Origin: an actinobacterium acMicro-4
Lineage (GTDB): Bacteria > Actinomycetota > Actinomycetes > Actinomycetales > Microbacteriaceae
Direction: 5' to 3'
DNA: 33,889 nt
Assembly: GCA_000754445.1 (NCBI GenBank)
Contig: JNSD01000014.1
Location: 1 to 33,889, forward strand
In this document: positions 8,950 through 18,035 of the stretch, in pieces
Numbering within the stretch: position 1 is the stretch's first letter
How the letters are laid out: every line of letters starts with the position of its first letter
Program-made: the position numbers and the translations under genes
The notes under the pieces: model-generated
What the model saw: the letters and a program-made list of their open reading frames with translations, nothing else
Told to the model about the DNA's origin: nothing
Database searches by the model: none

Positions 8950-9839
8950 GATGCCACTACCTCAGTTCCTATTCCCTCAGCGGTGAAAGCTTCCAACAGC
9001 ACGGAGTGCGCGAGGCGACCATCGATGATGGCGGCTTTGGCGACACCGCCTCGCACTGCATCCAGACAGGCGGTCATCTTCGGAATCATTCCGCTCTCCA
9101 AACTCGGCAGCAGCCCCTCCAACGCGGCCAGCGTGAGGCTCGAGATGAGGGACTCCGTGTCTGGCCAGTTTCGATACAGGCCCTGCACATCCGTCAGGAG
9201 CACCATCTTTTCAGCGCCCAACGCAATGGCAAGAGCGGCCGCTGCCGAATCCGCATTCACATTGAGCAGCGACGCCCCATCATCACCTGGCGCGACAGAG
9301 GACACCACAGGGATCTTCCCGGCATCGAGCAAATCGTGGATAACACCGGGGTTCACCTGCACCACGTCACCCACATAACCTAGGTCCACGGATACGCCAT
9401 CCACCACAGCACCGCGCTTAGTGGCAACGAAAAGGTTCTCGTCCTCCCCAGAGAGCACGATGGCTAAATCACTGTGGCGATTAATCCGCTCGGCCACAGC
9501 AGCGCTGATGGTGTTGCGCAATACGTCTCTGACCACAGGAATAGCTGCCGTGCTAGTCACGCGGTAGCCACCCCGAAACTCGCTGGGTATCCCCTTGGCC
9601 TCGAGAGCCTCGGTAATTTGGGGACCGCCACCGTGAACAACAACCGGTTTGACGCCCACCGTGGCAAGAAAGACCATGTCATCGGCAAAAGACTGCATGA
9701 GCTCGCTATCGCCCATGGCGTTGCCACCGAGTTTGATCACGAAGATACTGCCGTGGAACCGGCGCATCCATGGCAATGCCTCGGTGAGCGTTGCCGCCTT
9801 CCGCAACGCCTCAAGTGACGAGTTTGTCATTGCTTCCAT
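8946..9839 (-). CDS. argB: Acetylglutamate kinase
   Basis: This enzyme phosphorylates N-acetylglutamate, the second step of the acetylated arginine pathway. The 297-residue amino-acid-kinase fold shows KLGGNAM at 36-42 and the glycine-rich VVVHGGGPQI at 67-76. Two ATG codons three codons apart are possible starts (9837-9839 or 9828-9830). The first leaves only 2 bases after the argJ stop. The stop overlaps the argF start. This is often the feedback-inhibited step of the pathway, but whether this protein is arginine-sensitive cannot be judged here. Confidence 0.96.
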   Translation of the reverse strand: MEAMTNSSLEALRKAATLTEALPWMRRFHGSIFVIKLGGNAMGDSELMQSFADDMVFLATVGVKPVVVHGGGPQITEALEAKGIPSEFRGGYRVTSTAAIPVVRDVLRNTISAAVAERINRHSDLAIVLSGEDENLFVATKRGAVVDGVSVDLGYVGDVVQVNPGVIHDLLDAGKIPVVSSVAPGDDGASLLNVNADSAAAALAIALGAEKMVLLTDVQGLYRNWPDTESLISSLTLAALEGLLPSLESGMIPKMTACLDAVRGGVAKAAIIDGRLAHSVLLEAFTAEGIGTEVVAS

Positions 9840-9841
9840 GG

Positions 9842-11014
9842 CTAGCTCGAGTAGGCGCTGTTCTCGTGAACATAATCAGTGGTCAAATCGTTTGTCCACA
9901 CCGTCGCGCTCGCGTCACCGGCGTGTAACTCAATGAGGACGTGAGTTTTGCGCGGGGTCAAATCCACCTCGGTGCGTGGTCGGTCTGGAGCGCCCTCGTG
10001 ACACACTCGAACCCCGTTCATCGACACATCGACCCCGTAGACATCAAAGCTGGCATCCGCAGTTCCGATAGCAGCCAACACGCGACCCCAGTTGGCATCA
10101 TTGCCAAAAATTGCGGCCTTGAAGAGATTGTTCCTGGCCACCGAGCGCCCCACGGCAACAGCCTCTGTGTCACTCAGTGCGCCCGTGACTTCGATCGCGA
10201 TCTCGTGGCTGGCGCCCTCGGCATCCGCGTGGAGCTGAAGAGCAAGATCCAGACAGAGCGCCCTCAGGGCGCTCTCGAACTCGTCAAACCCAGGAGTGAT
10301 TCCGCTGGCGCCAGAGGCCAGCAGGCTAACCTGATCATTGGTGGACATGCAGCCATCGGAATCAAGCCGATTGAAGGTGACCTCGCTCGCTTGGCGCAAC
10401 GCGCGGTCAAGCTGATCGGGCTCGAGTAGAGCATCGGTAGTGATCACGACGAGCATGGTCGCAAGTCCGGGAGCCAGCATGCCAGCACCCTTGGCCATCC
10501 CTCCGAGGGTGACAACACCGGAAGGTGTAGTCAGTGCGACCTGGGCCATCTTGGGCTTTGAGTCTGTCGTCATGATCGCGCGCGCTGATTCCCCACCGGA
10601 ACTCTCGGAGGAATCTCTCCGGGCAACCGCCTGGGAAATCCCGGTGATGATGGCTCCGGCTGGCAGTAACTCACCGATCAATCCGGTGGAACAGACCAAG
10701 ATGTCGGAGGCACTCGTGTCCCCGAGTGCTTCGGCAAGTTTCTCAGCACTCTGATGTGTCAACGCAAAGCCCGCGGGCCCGGTAAAGCAGTTGGCGCCAC
10801 CTGAGTTTAAGACAATTGCTCTGACCTGACCGTCGGAAATCGCCTGTTCCGACCAGAGGATGGGGTGCGCCTTCGCGCGATTACTCGTAAAGACAGCCGC
10901 GGCATTAAAGGAAGGCCCCTCGTTCACGACAACGGTGAGGTCAGGTCCTCCCTGAGACTTGAGCCCAGCGGCAACAGTCCCAGCACTGAAACCAGCGGGG
11001 GCGGTCACGCTCAC
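9842..11014 (-). CDS. argJ: Glutamate N-acetyltransferase / amino-acid acetyltransferase (ArgJ)
   Basis: ArgJ recycles the acetyl group from N-acetylornithine to glutamate, and in many bacteria also makes N-acetylglutamate from acetyl-CoA. The 390-residue precursor is expected to cleave itself before Thr186 in APGLATML, producing the N-terminal threonine nucleophile of the beta chain. Other family blocks are [25 protein letters not shown] and the C-terminal [11 protein letters not shown]. The start is a GTG overlapping the argC stop by 4 bases (GTGA). Whether it is mono- or bifunctional cannot be decided from the sequence. Confidence 0.97.
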   Translation of the reverse strand: MSVTAPAGFSAGTVAAGLKSQGGPDLTVVVNEGPSFNAAAVFTSNRAKAHPILWSEQAISDGQVRAIVLNSGGANCFTGPAGFALTHQSAEKLAEALGDTSASDILVCSTGLIGELLPAGAIITGISQAVARRDSSESSGGESARAIMTTDSKPKMAQVALTTPSGVVTLGGMAKGAGMLAPGLATMLVVITTDALLEPDQLDRALRQASEVTFNRLDSDGCMSTNDQVSLLASGASGITPGFDEFESALRALCLDLALQLHADAEGASHEIAIEVTGALSDTEAVAVGRSVARNNLFKAAIFGNDANWGRVLAAIGTADASFDVYGVDVSMNGVRVCHEGAPDRPRTEVDLTPRKTHVLIELHAGDASATVWTNDLTTDYVHENSAYSS

Positions 11015-12066
11015 GGAGCAACCCCATTGACGCTAAGCCCCATACCTTCAGGCAAACCCAGCGCGATATTCATGCTCTGCACTGCGGCCCCCGCGGTGCC
11101 CTTGACCAGGTTGTCCATCGCTGCGACCACAATCACCCGATTAACGGCCTCATCGATGGCCACACCGAGCGCGATGGTGTTGCTCCCCAGCACATCGGCG
11201 GTAGCGGGGAAGGTGCCAAGTTCCATGACACGGACGAAGGGCTCGTTGGCATAAGCCCCAGCGAGCGCCTCGTGGAGTTTCTTGGCGCTCTGAGGCGAGG
11301 CAAGCTTTGCGCTGACTGTGGCGAGAATGCCCCTGGACATCGGCACCAGAACCGGAGTCATGGACACACTGACGGCAGAGCCACTGGCAAGCTCAAGATT
11401 CTGAGCAATTTCTGGCAGATGCCGGTGAGTTCCCCCCACCGCATAGGGCTTGGCTGAGCCGAGGAGCTCCGCCCCCAAAAGATCCACCCGCAATGAGCGA
11501 CCCGCCCCCGAGGAGCCCACCGCGAGCACAGCCGAAATGTCGTCGACCTGAATCATTCCGGCTGCCAGCAACGGGGCCATCGCAAGGGTCACCGCGGTGG
11601 CATTGCATCCAGGGGCAACGATGGCCGAGGCTTCAGCAATTCGCTCGCGCTGGCTGGCACCATCATGACGGGGAAGCTCTGGCATGCCATAGACAAAGGG
11701 TGGGTGGTGAACCCCGCCATAGAACGTGGCCCAGGCGGTGGAATCGACCAGGCGTCGATCAGCGCCAAGGTCTATCAGTAAGCGCTGATCGCCTGATGTG
11801 ACCAGTGTTTCGCCGAGCGACCCGGATTCCCCGTGAGGAAGCGCAAGGACTACAACGTCATGGCCAGCCAACACCTCTGGTGTTGTCGCCTCAAAACTCT
11901 GACTGGCAAGACTTGCCAAATGCGGGTGGACTGAGGCAACCGAGTCCCCCGCGTGTGAGTGAGCGGTCAGTGTGAGTGCGCCAAACTCGGGGTGATCAGC
12001 CAGCAGGCGCGCCACTTCACCACCGGCGTAGCCACTGGCGCCGGCAATTACAACCCGCAGAGTCAT
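11011..12066 (-). CDS. argC: N-acetyl-gamma-glutamyl-phosphate reductase
   Basis: This NADPH-dependent enzyme reduces N-acetylglutamyl phosphate to the semialdehyde. The 351-residue protein has an N-terminal nucleotide-binding GASGYAGGE at 9-17 and the catalytic cysteine Cys154 in APGCNAT. It is the first gene of argC-J-B-F-G-H. The ATG at 12064-12066 has no Shine-Dalgarno sequence but has a TANNNT box 7 bases upstream, which fits a leaderless message. A 42-base gap follows the pheT stop, so the arg operon may have its own promoter there. Confidence 0.97.
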   Translation of the reverse strand: MTLRVVIAGASGYAGGEVARLLADHPEFGALTLTAHSHAGDSVASVHPHLASLASQSFEATTPEVLAGHDVVVLALPHGESGSLGETLVTSGDQRLLIDLGADRRLVDSTAWATFYGGVHHPPFVYGMPELPRHDGASQRERIAEASAIVAPGCNATAVTLAMAPLLAAGMIQVDDISAVLAVGSSGAGRSLRVDLLGAELLGSAKPYAVGGTHRHLPEIAQNLELASGSAVSVSMTPVLVPMSRGILATVSAKLASPQSAKKLHEALAGAYANEPFVRVMELGTFPATADVLGSNTIALGVAIDEAVNRVIVVAAMDNLVKGTAGAAVQSMNIALGLPEGMGLSVNGVAP

Positions 12067-12073
12067 AACGACA

Positions 12074-12079
12074 ACCTTA
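12074..12079 (-). promoter_or_regulatory. Candidate -10 box (TAAGGT) for leaderless arg operon
   Basis: On the minus strand TAAGGT fits the actinobacterial TANNNT -10 pattern and lies exactly 7 bases before the argC ATG. No good -35 is seen at 16-18 bases. No clear palindromic ARG box is present in the 42-base gap. Confidence 0.45.
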
Positions 12080-12108
12080 GACCAGTTATTGAACCTAGGG
12101 CAGGGTGT

Positions 12109-14613
12109 TTATGCCCGGAGTACCGCGCCAAATTTCTTGGCGGCAAGGGCAACGCCACGCTCTTTAGCCTCGGTTGCCTCCGCCTGAGTAAGAGTTCGAT
12201 CACTGGCCCGGAACCGCAGGGCAAAGGTCAAGGAGCGCTGTCCCGCGTCAATCCCCTCGCCGCGATAGTCATCGACCAAGAATGCGGATTCCACTAGCTC
12301 GCCACAGCCCTCGATCAGAACATCGCGCAACGCGGCTGCTGGAACATCCAGGGAGGCGACCAGCGACACATCCTGGGTGGCAGCGGGATAGATCGACAGT
12401 GGCTTGGCAGCGTGGGGTTCCTGGCCACGCGCTGCAATCAGTGCGTCAATATCGAGCGAGAACACCGCCACCCGGCCGACAAGATCGCGGGCCCTGGCAA
12501 TGCGGGGCAGTAGTTCCCCCACAAACCCGACTACGCTCTCCCCCACCAGAAGCCAGGCATAGCGCCCGGGGTGGAAAGCGGGATGCGTGGCTTGGACAAC
12601 AGTGAGCTCAGCGCCGGTGGCCCTGGCTGCGGTGCGCGCGGCATCAAGGGCGTCTGCAACCTCGAAGGCTCTCGCCCTCGAGCCAGGAGTCTTCTCGAGG
12701 GCGTTGCCGAGGAACACACCGGCCACATTCCATGGCTGGTGGCCGGTTGAGGCATAGAGCTTCGCCGCAACCTTGGTGTCGGGCTTCTGTGCTCCCTCAG
12801 GAATGTCGGTGGTACCAAGAGATCCGGGCCCAACGTGAAAAACAAGACCAACCTCATAGAGGGCCAGTGACGTAAAGCCTCTCGACAGGTTGCGCTGCGC
12901 AGTCTCCAGCAGGCCAGGAACCACACTCACCCGCATGCGGTTCACCAAGGAGTCAAGAGCATTGGCAAGGACCACGTCGTCCTCGGTCTGGCCGAAGAGC
13001 ACGTTGTCCTCGTGAGAGACGAAGGGATAGGCAAGTACTTCGGTCATCCCGCTGGCGGCCAGAGCATTGACCAGGCGACGCCTGGCGGCCTGGGCGTGAC
13101 TGAGCCCCCGGCCCGAGGGCGCTGGCGGCAACGCGGAGGGAATCTTGTCGTAGCCGACAATCCGCGCAACTTCCTCGACCACGCCAGGCGCATCGACAAT
13201 GTCGGGTCGCCAGGATGGCGGGGTCACAGTCAGGCCGGCATCCGTTTCGTCCACGGTCGCGCCGATAGAGCGCAAAATTTCAGCGGTAGCCGAGCGGTCC
13301 ACCTCCATGCCAGTAAGAGCCATCACCGCATCGTGAGCAAGGTGAACAGGGGCGTACTGACCTGCTCCTGGCTCAAACACAGAGGCGCCAAGAGAATCTC
13401 TGGTGCCACCGGCGTAGCGCTCTAACAATTCAACGGCGCGCTCGGCGGCGGCGGCGGCAACCATCGGGTCAACCCCCCGGGCAAAACGCTTGGATGCCTC
13501 GCTCGGAAGCTTGTGACGCCTGGCCGTGCGAGCAATGGAAACCTGATCGAAGCCGGCAGCTTCGATCAGAACATCGCGGGTCGCATCAGTAATCTCGGTG
13601 GTCACACCACCCATTACGCCCGCAAGCCCGATAGGCCCAGACCCATCCGTAATCAGAAGGTCCTCAGGATCCAGAGTGCGCTCGAGCCCATCCAGAGTGG
13701 TGAGCTTCTCCCCCGGCTTCGCTCGACGGACAGTTATTCCACCGGAGAGGCGGTTAAGGTCGTAGCCGTGCAGGGGTTGCCCCATCTCGAGCATCACGTA
13801 GTTGGTGATGTCCACGGGAAGGGAAATCGAGCGAATCCCTGCGAGCACGAGCCTTGCGACCATAAACGGTGGAGTGGGCAGGGTCGGGTCAATACCGCGC
13901 ACGGTGCGCGCTACGAAGGCGTGGCATCCCCTCGTGCCGCGAATCGGAGCGTCGTCCGAGAGGGACACATCATATCCACTGCCCTGGGCGGGGCTTAGAG
14001 TCCCAGCCGGGTCGCGAAAAGCAGCGCCGGTCGCGTGGTGATATTCGCGAGCAATTCCTCTTATCGAGAGCGCATAGCCCCGATCCGGCGTGACGTTGAC
14101 TTCCACAGCCACATCGTCAAGCCCCAGAAGCGTGATGGCATCAGTACCAACCTCAGCCGAGATCCCCATCGTGACTAAGCGCAAAATCCCCGAGTGGTCA
14201 TCTCCCAGGCCAAGCTCTTTGGCCGAGGCGATCATTCCATCGGAGACGTGGCCATAGGTACTTCGGGCGGAAATCGGGAATGGTCCCGGCAAAACGGAAC
14301 CGGGGAGTGCCACAACAACCTGATCGCCGACGACAAAGTTGTGGGCTCCACAGACAATCCCGCGAACAGCGGGAGCATCAGGAGCGTCCTTGGCTGCCAC
14401 GCTCACTTGGCACCAGCGAATGGTCTTCCCATTGCTTTGGGGTTCATCGACGAAATCAAGTACTTCGCCGACGACTACGGGACCACTGAGCTCGAAGCGG
14501 TGGATCTCTTCTTCTTCAAGACCCACTGAGACCAGCGCCTCGTGAACGGATTCTGGGGTGGTCTTCGCCGGGAGTTCGACGTATTCACCGAGCCAGGACA
14601 GCGGGACGCGCAC
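12109..14613 (-). CDS. pheT: Phenylalanyl-tRNA synthetase beta subunit
   Basis: This is the large subunit of the alpha2-beta2 synthetase that charges tRNA-Phe; the beta chain binds tRNA and hosts editing. The 834-residue length is typical. From the N-terminus it shows the VPLSWLGEYVELP start block, an EMAP-type tRNA-binding OB domain (about 40-155, with VCGAHNFVVGDQVVVALPG), the B3/B4 editing region (about 210-390), a B5 domain (about 410-480), a synthetase-like core and a C-terminal FDX-ACB anticodon-binding domain. It starts with GTG and shares one base with the pheS stop (TAGTG), so the subunits are translationally coupled. Confidence 0.97.
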   Translation of the reverse strand: MRVPLSWLGEYVELPAKTTPESVHEALVSVGLEEEEIHRFELSGPVVVGEVLDFVDEPQSNGKTIRWCQVSVAAKDAPDAPAVRGIVCGAHNFVVGDQVVVALPGSVLPGPFPISARSTYGHVSDGMIASAKELGLGDDHSGILRLVTMGISAEVGTDAITLLGLDDVAVEVNVTPDRGYALSIRGIAREYHHATGAAFRDPAGTLSPAQGSGYDVSLSDDAPIRGTRGCHAFVARTVRGIDPTLPTPPFMVARLVLAGIRSISLPVDITNYVMLEMGQPLHGYDLNRLSGGITVRRAKPGEKLTTLDGLERTLDPEDLLITDGSGPIGLAGVMGGVTTEITDATRDVLIEAAGFDQVSIARTARRHKLPSEASKRFARGVDPMVAAAAAERAVELLERYAGGTRDSLGASVFEPGAGQYAPVHLAHDAVMALTGMEVDRSATAEILRSIGATVDETDAGLTVTPPSWRPDIVDAPGVVEEVARIVGYDKIPSALPPAPSGRGLSHAQAARRRLVNALAASGMTEVLAYPFVSHEDNVLFGQTEDDVVLANALDSLVNRMRVSVVPGLLETAQRNLSRGFTSLALYEVGLVFHVGPGSLGTTDIPEGAQKPDTKVAAKLYASTGHQPWNVAGVFLGNALEKTPGSRARAFEVADALDAARTAARATGAELTVVQATHPAFHPGRYAWLLVGESVVGFVGELLPRIARARDLVGRVAVFSLDIDALIAARGQEPHAAKPLSIYPAATQDVSLVASLDVPAAALRDVLIEGCGELVESAFLVDDYRGEGIDAGQRSLTFALRFRASDRTLTQAEATEAKERGVALAAKKFGAVLRA

Positions 14614-15653
14614 TAGACCACCATCCCAAACTGACCGGAGAATCGAACGTCGCCCTCCACCATGTCGCGCATGTCCTGCACGTTGTTTCTAAACATCAAT
14701 GTGCGCTCAATGCCCATACCGAAGGCAAAGCCTTGATACTCCTCGGGGTCAATCCCAGCGGCGCGCAGCACGTTGGGGTTGACCATGCCACAGCCGCCCC
14801 ACTCAATCCAGCGCGCTCCCCCACTAAAGGTGGGGTGCCAGATATCGAGCTCGGCGCTCGGTTCAGTGAAAGGAAAATAGTTAGGTCGCAGCCGAATCTT
14901 GGCCTCGTCACCAAACATCGCGCGAGCTAGGTGCTCCAGGGTTCCTCGCAAGTGGGCCATCGTGAGGTTCTTGTCAATAGCGATGCCCTCAATTTGGTGG
15001 AACACCGGGGTGTGGGTGGCATCAAGCTCATCCGTGCGATACACGCGACCGGGAGCCACCACATAGACCGGCAATTCTCTCTCGAGAAGGGAGCGAATTT
15101 GAACGGGGCTGGTGTGTGTGCGAAGCACCATGTGGCGCTCCACTGGCTCAATAAAGAAGGTGTCCTGCATAGCCCGGGCGGGGTGATCAGCATCGAAGTT
15201 CAAGGCGTCAAAGTTGAACCACTCGTGTTCGAGCTCTGGTCCCTCGGCAATCTCCCACCCCATGGAGACAAACACATCTGCCATATCCTCCATCAAGACG
15301 CTGAGGGGATGCCTAGCCCCCTGGTGGCGCCTGGCACCGATAGCCGTCATATCGAGAGCCTCCTCCTGGAGGCTTGCAGCTTCTTCTGCGGCTTCGAGCA
15401 GAGCTTCTGCCCTCTGGTAGGCAGCCTGAACCTCGCTCTTGGCCTCACCCATCAGCTTGCCGGCCTCGGCCTTCCGCTCTGCTGGCACGTCGCGCAGCGT
15501 CGCGTTCAGTAACGAAAGTTCTGAGCGCTCACCTAGATGGGTGGTTTTCTCTTTCTTGAGCGCGTCCACTGTGCTCGCACGCGCGAAAGCGTCAACAGCC
15601 CCAGCAACAGCCGAAGCGACGCTCTCCGCGGAAATTTCGTGAGACGAGGACAC
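14613..15653 (-). CDS. pheS: Phenylalanyl-tRNA synthetase alpha subunit
   Basis: This catalytic class II subunit makes Phe-tRNA together with PheT. The protein has about 346 residues. An N-terminal coiled-coil tRNA-binding arm (about 15-90) is followed by the catalytic domain. Class II and PheS signatures seen are ARAMQDTFFI, the HTSPVQIRSL block, GRVYRTDELDATHTPVFHQ and the C-terminal FGMGIERTLMF. The start is uncertain: GTG at 15651-15653 is chosen, but TTG at 15660-15662 would add three residues. Neither has a Shine-Dalgarno sequence. A TATAGA sequence at 15664-15669 could be a -10 box for a very short leader. Confidence 0.96.
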   Translation of the reverse strand: MSSSHEISAESVASAVAGAVDAFARASTVDALKKEKTTHLGERSELSLLNATLRDVPAERKAEAGKLMGEAKSEVQAAYQRAEALLEAAEEAASLQEEALDMTAIGARRHQGARHPLSVLMEDMADVFVSMGWEIAEGPELEHEWFNFDALNFDADHPARAMQDTFFIEPVERHMVLRTHTSPVQIRSLLERELPVYVVAPGRVYRTDELDATHTPVFHQIEGIAIDKNLTMAHLRGTLEHLARAMFGDEAKIRLRPNYFPFTEPSAELDIWHPTFSGGARWIEWGGCGMVNPNVLRAAGIDPEEYQGFAFGMGIERTLMFRNNVQDMRDMVEGDVRFSGQFGMVV

Positions 15654-15680
15654 GAGCGCCAAGTCTATAAGGCGTAAGGC

Positions 15681-16481
15681 TCAGCGTCGCTTGGCAAATG
15701 CCGACTCGTATAAACACACGGCCGCTGCGGTTTGCAGGCTCAACGACTCTGCCTTGCCAAAGATTGGCACCGACACCACGCCATCCGCTAAGGCCTCGTC
15801 CTCATCGCTCAGGCCATGCGCCTCATTGCCAAGCAACCAGGCGACGGGTTTCGCCAAGGCGCCGGAGTCCAGAAGCTCATTCAGACTCTGGCCACCGGCA
15901 TCTGTAGCCAGCACAGAAACCCCGGCGGCCCGAAGAGCAGTAATCGTCACAGCCAGGTCAACACCCACCACAATCGGGACGTGAAAAAGACTGCCGGTGC
16001 TTGCCCGAACCGCTTTGGGGTTAAAAACATCAACGCTCTCGGCAGTGACCACAACGGCATCAGCACCGGCCGCATCGGCCGTGCGAATAATGTTGCCAAC
16101 ATTGCCGGGATCTTGAACCTGATGCAGCAGCGCTATCAGCGCTGGCTTCTTCGCCAGAACATCACCCAGGGTCACATCGTTGAAACCACACACCGCCACC
16201 ACGCCCTGCGGGGTCACGGTGTCGGCCATTTCCTCGAGCACCTTCTCGGTGGCGAGCGTCAACTGAAGCTGGTGCTCGGCCGCCAGGGAAACCAGGTCCT
16301 TATGACGGTCCGTCGCAGCCTGGGTAATAAACACATCCACAACCAGCTCAGGTCGAGTGAGCAGGGCCTCGCGAACAGCCTGCGGACCTTCCACCAAGAA
16401 CAGGCGAGCTTCCGTGCGGCGCTGCTTCTTCGCAAGCTTCGCAACAGCGCGGACAGCAGGTGACCTGGGGTTTTCTAGCAC
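15681..16481 (-). CDS. SpoU/TrmH-family RNA 2'-O-methyltransferase
   Basis: This probable SAM-dependent 2'-O-ribose methyltransferase acts on rRNA or tRNA. The 266-residue protein has an N-terminal substrate-binding domain (about 1-105) and a C-terminal SpoU trefoil-knot domain. Motif 1 DPGNVGNIIRTADAAG is at 124-139, motif 2 WLLGNEAHGLS at 215-225 and motif 3 at 238-252. Motif 3 reads ESLSLQTAAAV where the family nearly always has ESLN, so the usual asparagine is replaced by serine. The start is GTG. The gene lies between rplT and pheS, a common actinobacterial position. The exact target nucleotide is unknown. Confidence 0.92.
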   Translation of the reverse strand: MLENPRSPAVRAVAKLAKKQRRTEARLFLVEGPQAVREALLTRPELVVDVFITQAATDRHKDLVSLAAEHQLQLTLATEKVLEEMADTVTPQGVVAVCGFNDVTLGDVLAKKPALIALLHQVQDPGNVGNIIRTADAAGADAVVVTAESVDVFNPKAVRASTGSLFHVPIVVGVDLAVTITALRAAGVSVLATDAGGQSLNELLDSGALAKPVAWLLGNEAHGLSDEDEALADGVVSVPIFGKAESLSLQTAAAVCLYESAFAKRR

Positions 16482-16541
16482 GTGTCCAGAGTATGTGCCT
16501 GGACCAAATGCCAGCTGAAGGCTCGGTTAACGGCGTATAAC

Positions 16542-16578
16542 GATGAAGGCCACGCGCGTAATGCGCGTGGCCTTCATC
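16542..16578 (-). terminator. Hairpin terminator after rplT (16-bp perfect stem)
   Basis: A perfect 16-base inverted repeat (GATGAAGGCCACGCGC at 16542-16557, reverse complement at 16563-16578) with a 5-base loop lies 14 bases beyond the rplT stop. On the minus strand the stem is followed by GTTATACGCC, not a run of T, so it is a strong hairpin without a classic tail. Its place after the infC-rpmI-rplT operon and before the methyltransferase gene makes termination or 3'-end protection likely. Confidence 0.75.
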
Positions 16579-16592
16579 ACCCTGGAGAGAAA

Positions 16593-16976
16593 CTACTTGA
16601 TGACCGGTGCCGAGGTGTCCTTCGGGAGAGCCTTCTTGGCTTCCTGAACGAGCGTGGCGAACGCGCCTGGCTCGTGGATGGCAAGCTCTGCGAGCATGCG
16701 ACGGTCAACTTCAATACCGGCAAGGCCAAGGCCCTGGATAAAGCGGTTGTAGGTCATGCCGTTGGCGCGAGCGCCCGCGTTGATGCGCTGAATCCAGAGG
16801 CGACGGAAGTCGCCCTTGCGTGCGCGACGATCGCGGTAGCTGTATACCAGCGAGTGGATGACCTGCTCTTTTGCCTTGCGGTAAAGCCTGGAGCGCTGGC
16901 CGCGGTAACCCTGAGCGCGCTCGAGAACCACCCGACGTTTCTTGTGTGCGTTTACCGCATTCTTTACACGTGCCAT
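16593..16976 (-). CDS. rplT: 50S ribosomal protein L20
   Basis: This early assembly protein of the large subunit binds 23S rRNA and in several bacteria controls its own operon. The 127-residue basic protein shows the L20 blocks [24 protein letters not shown] and [20 protein letters not shown]. The ATG is preceded by AAAGGAC at a good distance. It is the last gene of infC-rpmI-rplT and is followed by a strong hairpin. Confidence 0.98.
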   Translation of the reverse strand: MARVKNAVNAHKKRRVVLERAQGYRGQRSRLYRKAKEQVIHSLVYSYRDRRARKGDFRRLWIQRINAGARANGMTYNRFIQGLGLAGIEVDRRMLAELAIHEPGAFATLVQEAKKALPKDTSAPVIK

Positions 16977-17000
16977 GATTTTTGTCCTTTGTGGTCAGGC

Positions 17001-17195
17001 TTACTTGGAGAGCAGCTTCTTAATGACTTTGGCGTCCGCCGGCGCGACGACCTGTTCCTGGTTGAGGCGGCGGCTTACTCTGGAGGACTTCTTCTCCAGG
17101 TTGTGACGCATTCCTGCGCCCTGCTTCATGACCTTGCCGGTGCCGGTCAGTTTGAAGCGCTTCTTCGTTCCCGAGTGGCTCTTCTGCTTAGGCAT
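17001..17195 (-). CDS. rpmI: 50S ribosomal protein L35
   Basis: This small basic protein of the large ribosomal subunit has 64 residues, the usual size, and begins [20 protein letters not shown], the L35 signature. Its ATG lies inside the end of infC with an 8-base overlap (ATGCCTAA). A purine-rich GGAAGAG serves as the ribosome site within the infC tail. rplT follows after 24 bases. Confidence 0.98.
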   Translation of the reverse strand: MPKQKSHSGTKKRFKLTGTGKVMKQGAGMRHNLEKKSSRVSRRLNQEQVVAPADAKVIKKLLSK

Positions 17196-17982
17196 CTGTC
17201 TCTTCCTTCTTTTCTGTGGTGGTCTTGGGGGCGGCCTTCGGTGCTCTGGTGGCAGCCGGTGCTTTCGCGGCTGGCACCTTTGCTACCGCTGGTGCTTTCG
17301 CCACTGGTGCTTTCGCCGCTGGTGCTTTTGCTACTGGAACCTTTACTGCTGGAGTTTTTGCTGCTACTGGTGCTTGGGCGGGTGTGGCTACTTCGTCACG
17401 GACTGCCACCGGCTCGGTTTCGCGGGCTGGCTTGGCGGTCTTCGCTTTGGCCTGGGCAGCTTTGGCGTCAGCTTTTGATTTCAGTGGAGCAATGATCATC
17501 ACCATGTTGCGACCATCGATGGTCGGCGTGAATTCCACGACTCCGTTGTGCGCAACATCCTCGGCAAACCGCTGCAGGAGTCGAACACCTTGTTCGGGAC
17601 GTGATTGCTCACGTCCACGGAACAAAATCATCGCCTTGACCTTGTCGCCAGCCTGCAAGAAACTCTCTGCACGCTTGCGCTTGGTCTCGTAGTCGTGTGT
17701 GTCGATTTTCAGTCGGAACCGAACCTCTTTGAGGATCGTGTTCGCCTGGTTCTTGCGGGCTTCCTTAGCTTTCTGTGCCGCCTCGTATTTATACTTTCCG
17801 TAGTCCATAACTTTGACTACGGGTGGGTTCGAGTTGGGTGACACTTCGACCAAGTCGAGGTCAGCTTCTTGAGCTAACCGCAGAGCCACGTCAATGCGCA
17901 CGACTCCGACCTGCTCACCTTCGGGTCCAACGAGGCGAACCTCGCTCGCCCGAATGCGGTCGTTAATCCTGGGATCGCTGAT
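17188..17982 (-). CDS. infC: Translation initiation factor IF-3 with Ala/Lys/Pro-rich tail, probable AUC start
   Basis: IF-3 binds the 30S subunit and polices start-codon choice. From the proposed ATC start the protein has 264 residues: N domain about 1-80 ([19 protein letters not shown]), linker, C domain about 85-170 ([15 protein letters not shown]). It ends with an unusual 94-residue Ala/Lys/Pro/Val tail (171-264) rich in AKAPA-like repeats. No ATG or GTG fits the family start. A perfect AGGAG lies six bases before ATC at 17980-17982. A TTG 16 codons upstream lacks a ribosome site and would add non-homologous residues. Non-AUG starts such as AUU are known in infC, where they allow IF-3 to limit its own synthesis. 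Confidence 0.95.
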   Translation of the reverse strand: MSDPRINDRIRASEVRLVGPEGEQVGVVRIDVALRLAQEADLDLVEVSPNSNPPVVKVMDYGKYKYEAAQKAKEARKNQANTILKEVRFRLKIDTHDYETKRKRAESFLQAGDKVKAMILFRGREQSRPEQGVRLLQRFAEDVAHNGVVEFTPTIDGRNMVMIIAPLKSKADAKAAQAKAKTAKPARETEPVAVRDEVATPAQAPVAAKTPAVKVPVAKAPAAKAPVAKAPAVAKVPAAKAPAATRAPKAAPKTTTEKKEETDA

Positions 17983-17993
17983 ACCTGTCTCCT
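17980..17993 (-). promoter_or_regulatory. infC ribosome site with AUC start codon
   Basis: On the minus strand AGGAG (17989-17993), the six-base spacer ACAGGT and the codon ATC (17980-17982) line up exactly where IF-3 proteins normally begin. The strong Shine-Dalgarno sequence with a disfavoured start codon matches the known autocontrol arrangement of infC. That this codon is used is inference. Confidence 0.7.
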
Positions 17994-18035
17994 GTTCGCT
18001 CAGCGTGTGGTTCCAGCGATAGACAGACAAACCCC

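Noticed and set aside
8161-9378. A long open frame of about 405 codons on the plus strand opposite argF and argB
   Set aside because: It lies wholly antisense to two well-matched enzymes, has no recognisable domain and no ribosome site, and is explained by third-position G/C bias of the real genes.
12067-12108. TTCAATAA-like sequence before argC as an ArgR operator
   Set aside because: Only a half-site resembles the ARG box and no argR gene is in the window.
15654-15700. T-box or peptide attenuator upstream of pheS
   Set aside because: Only about 20 bases separate pheS from the methyltransferase gene, too little for a T-box, and no Phe-rich leader is present.
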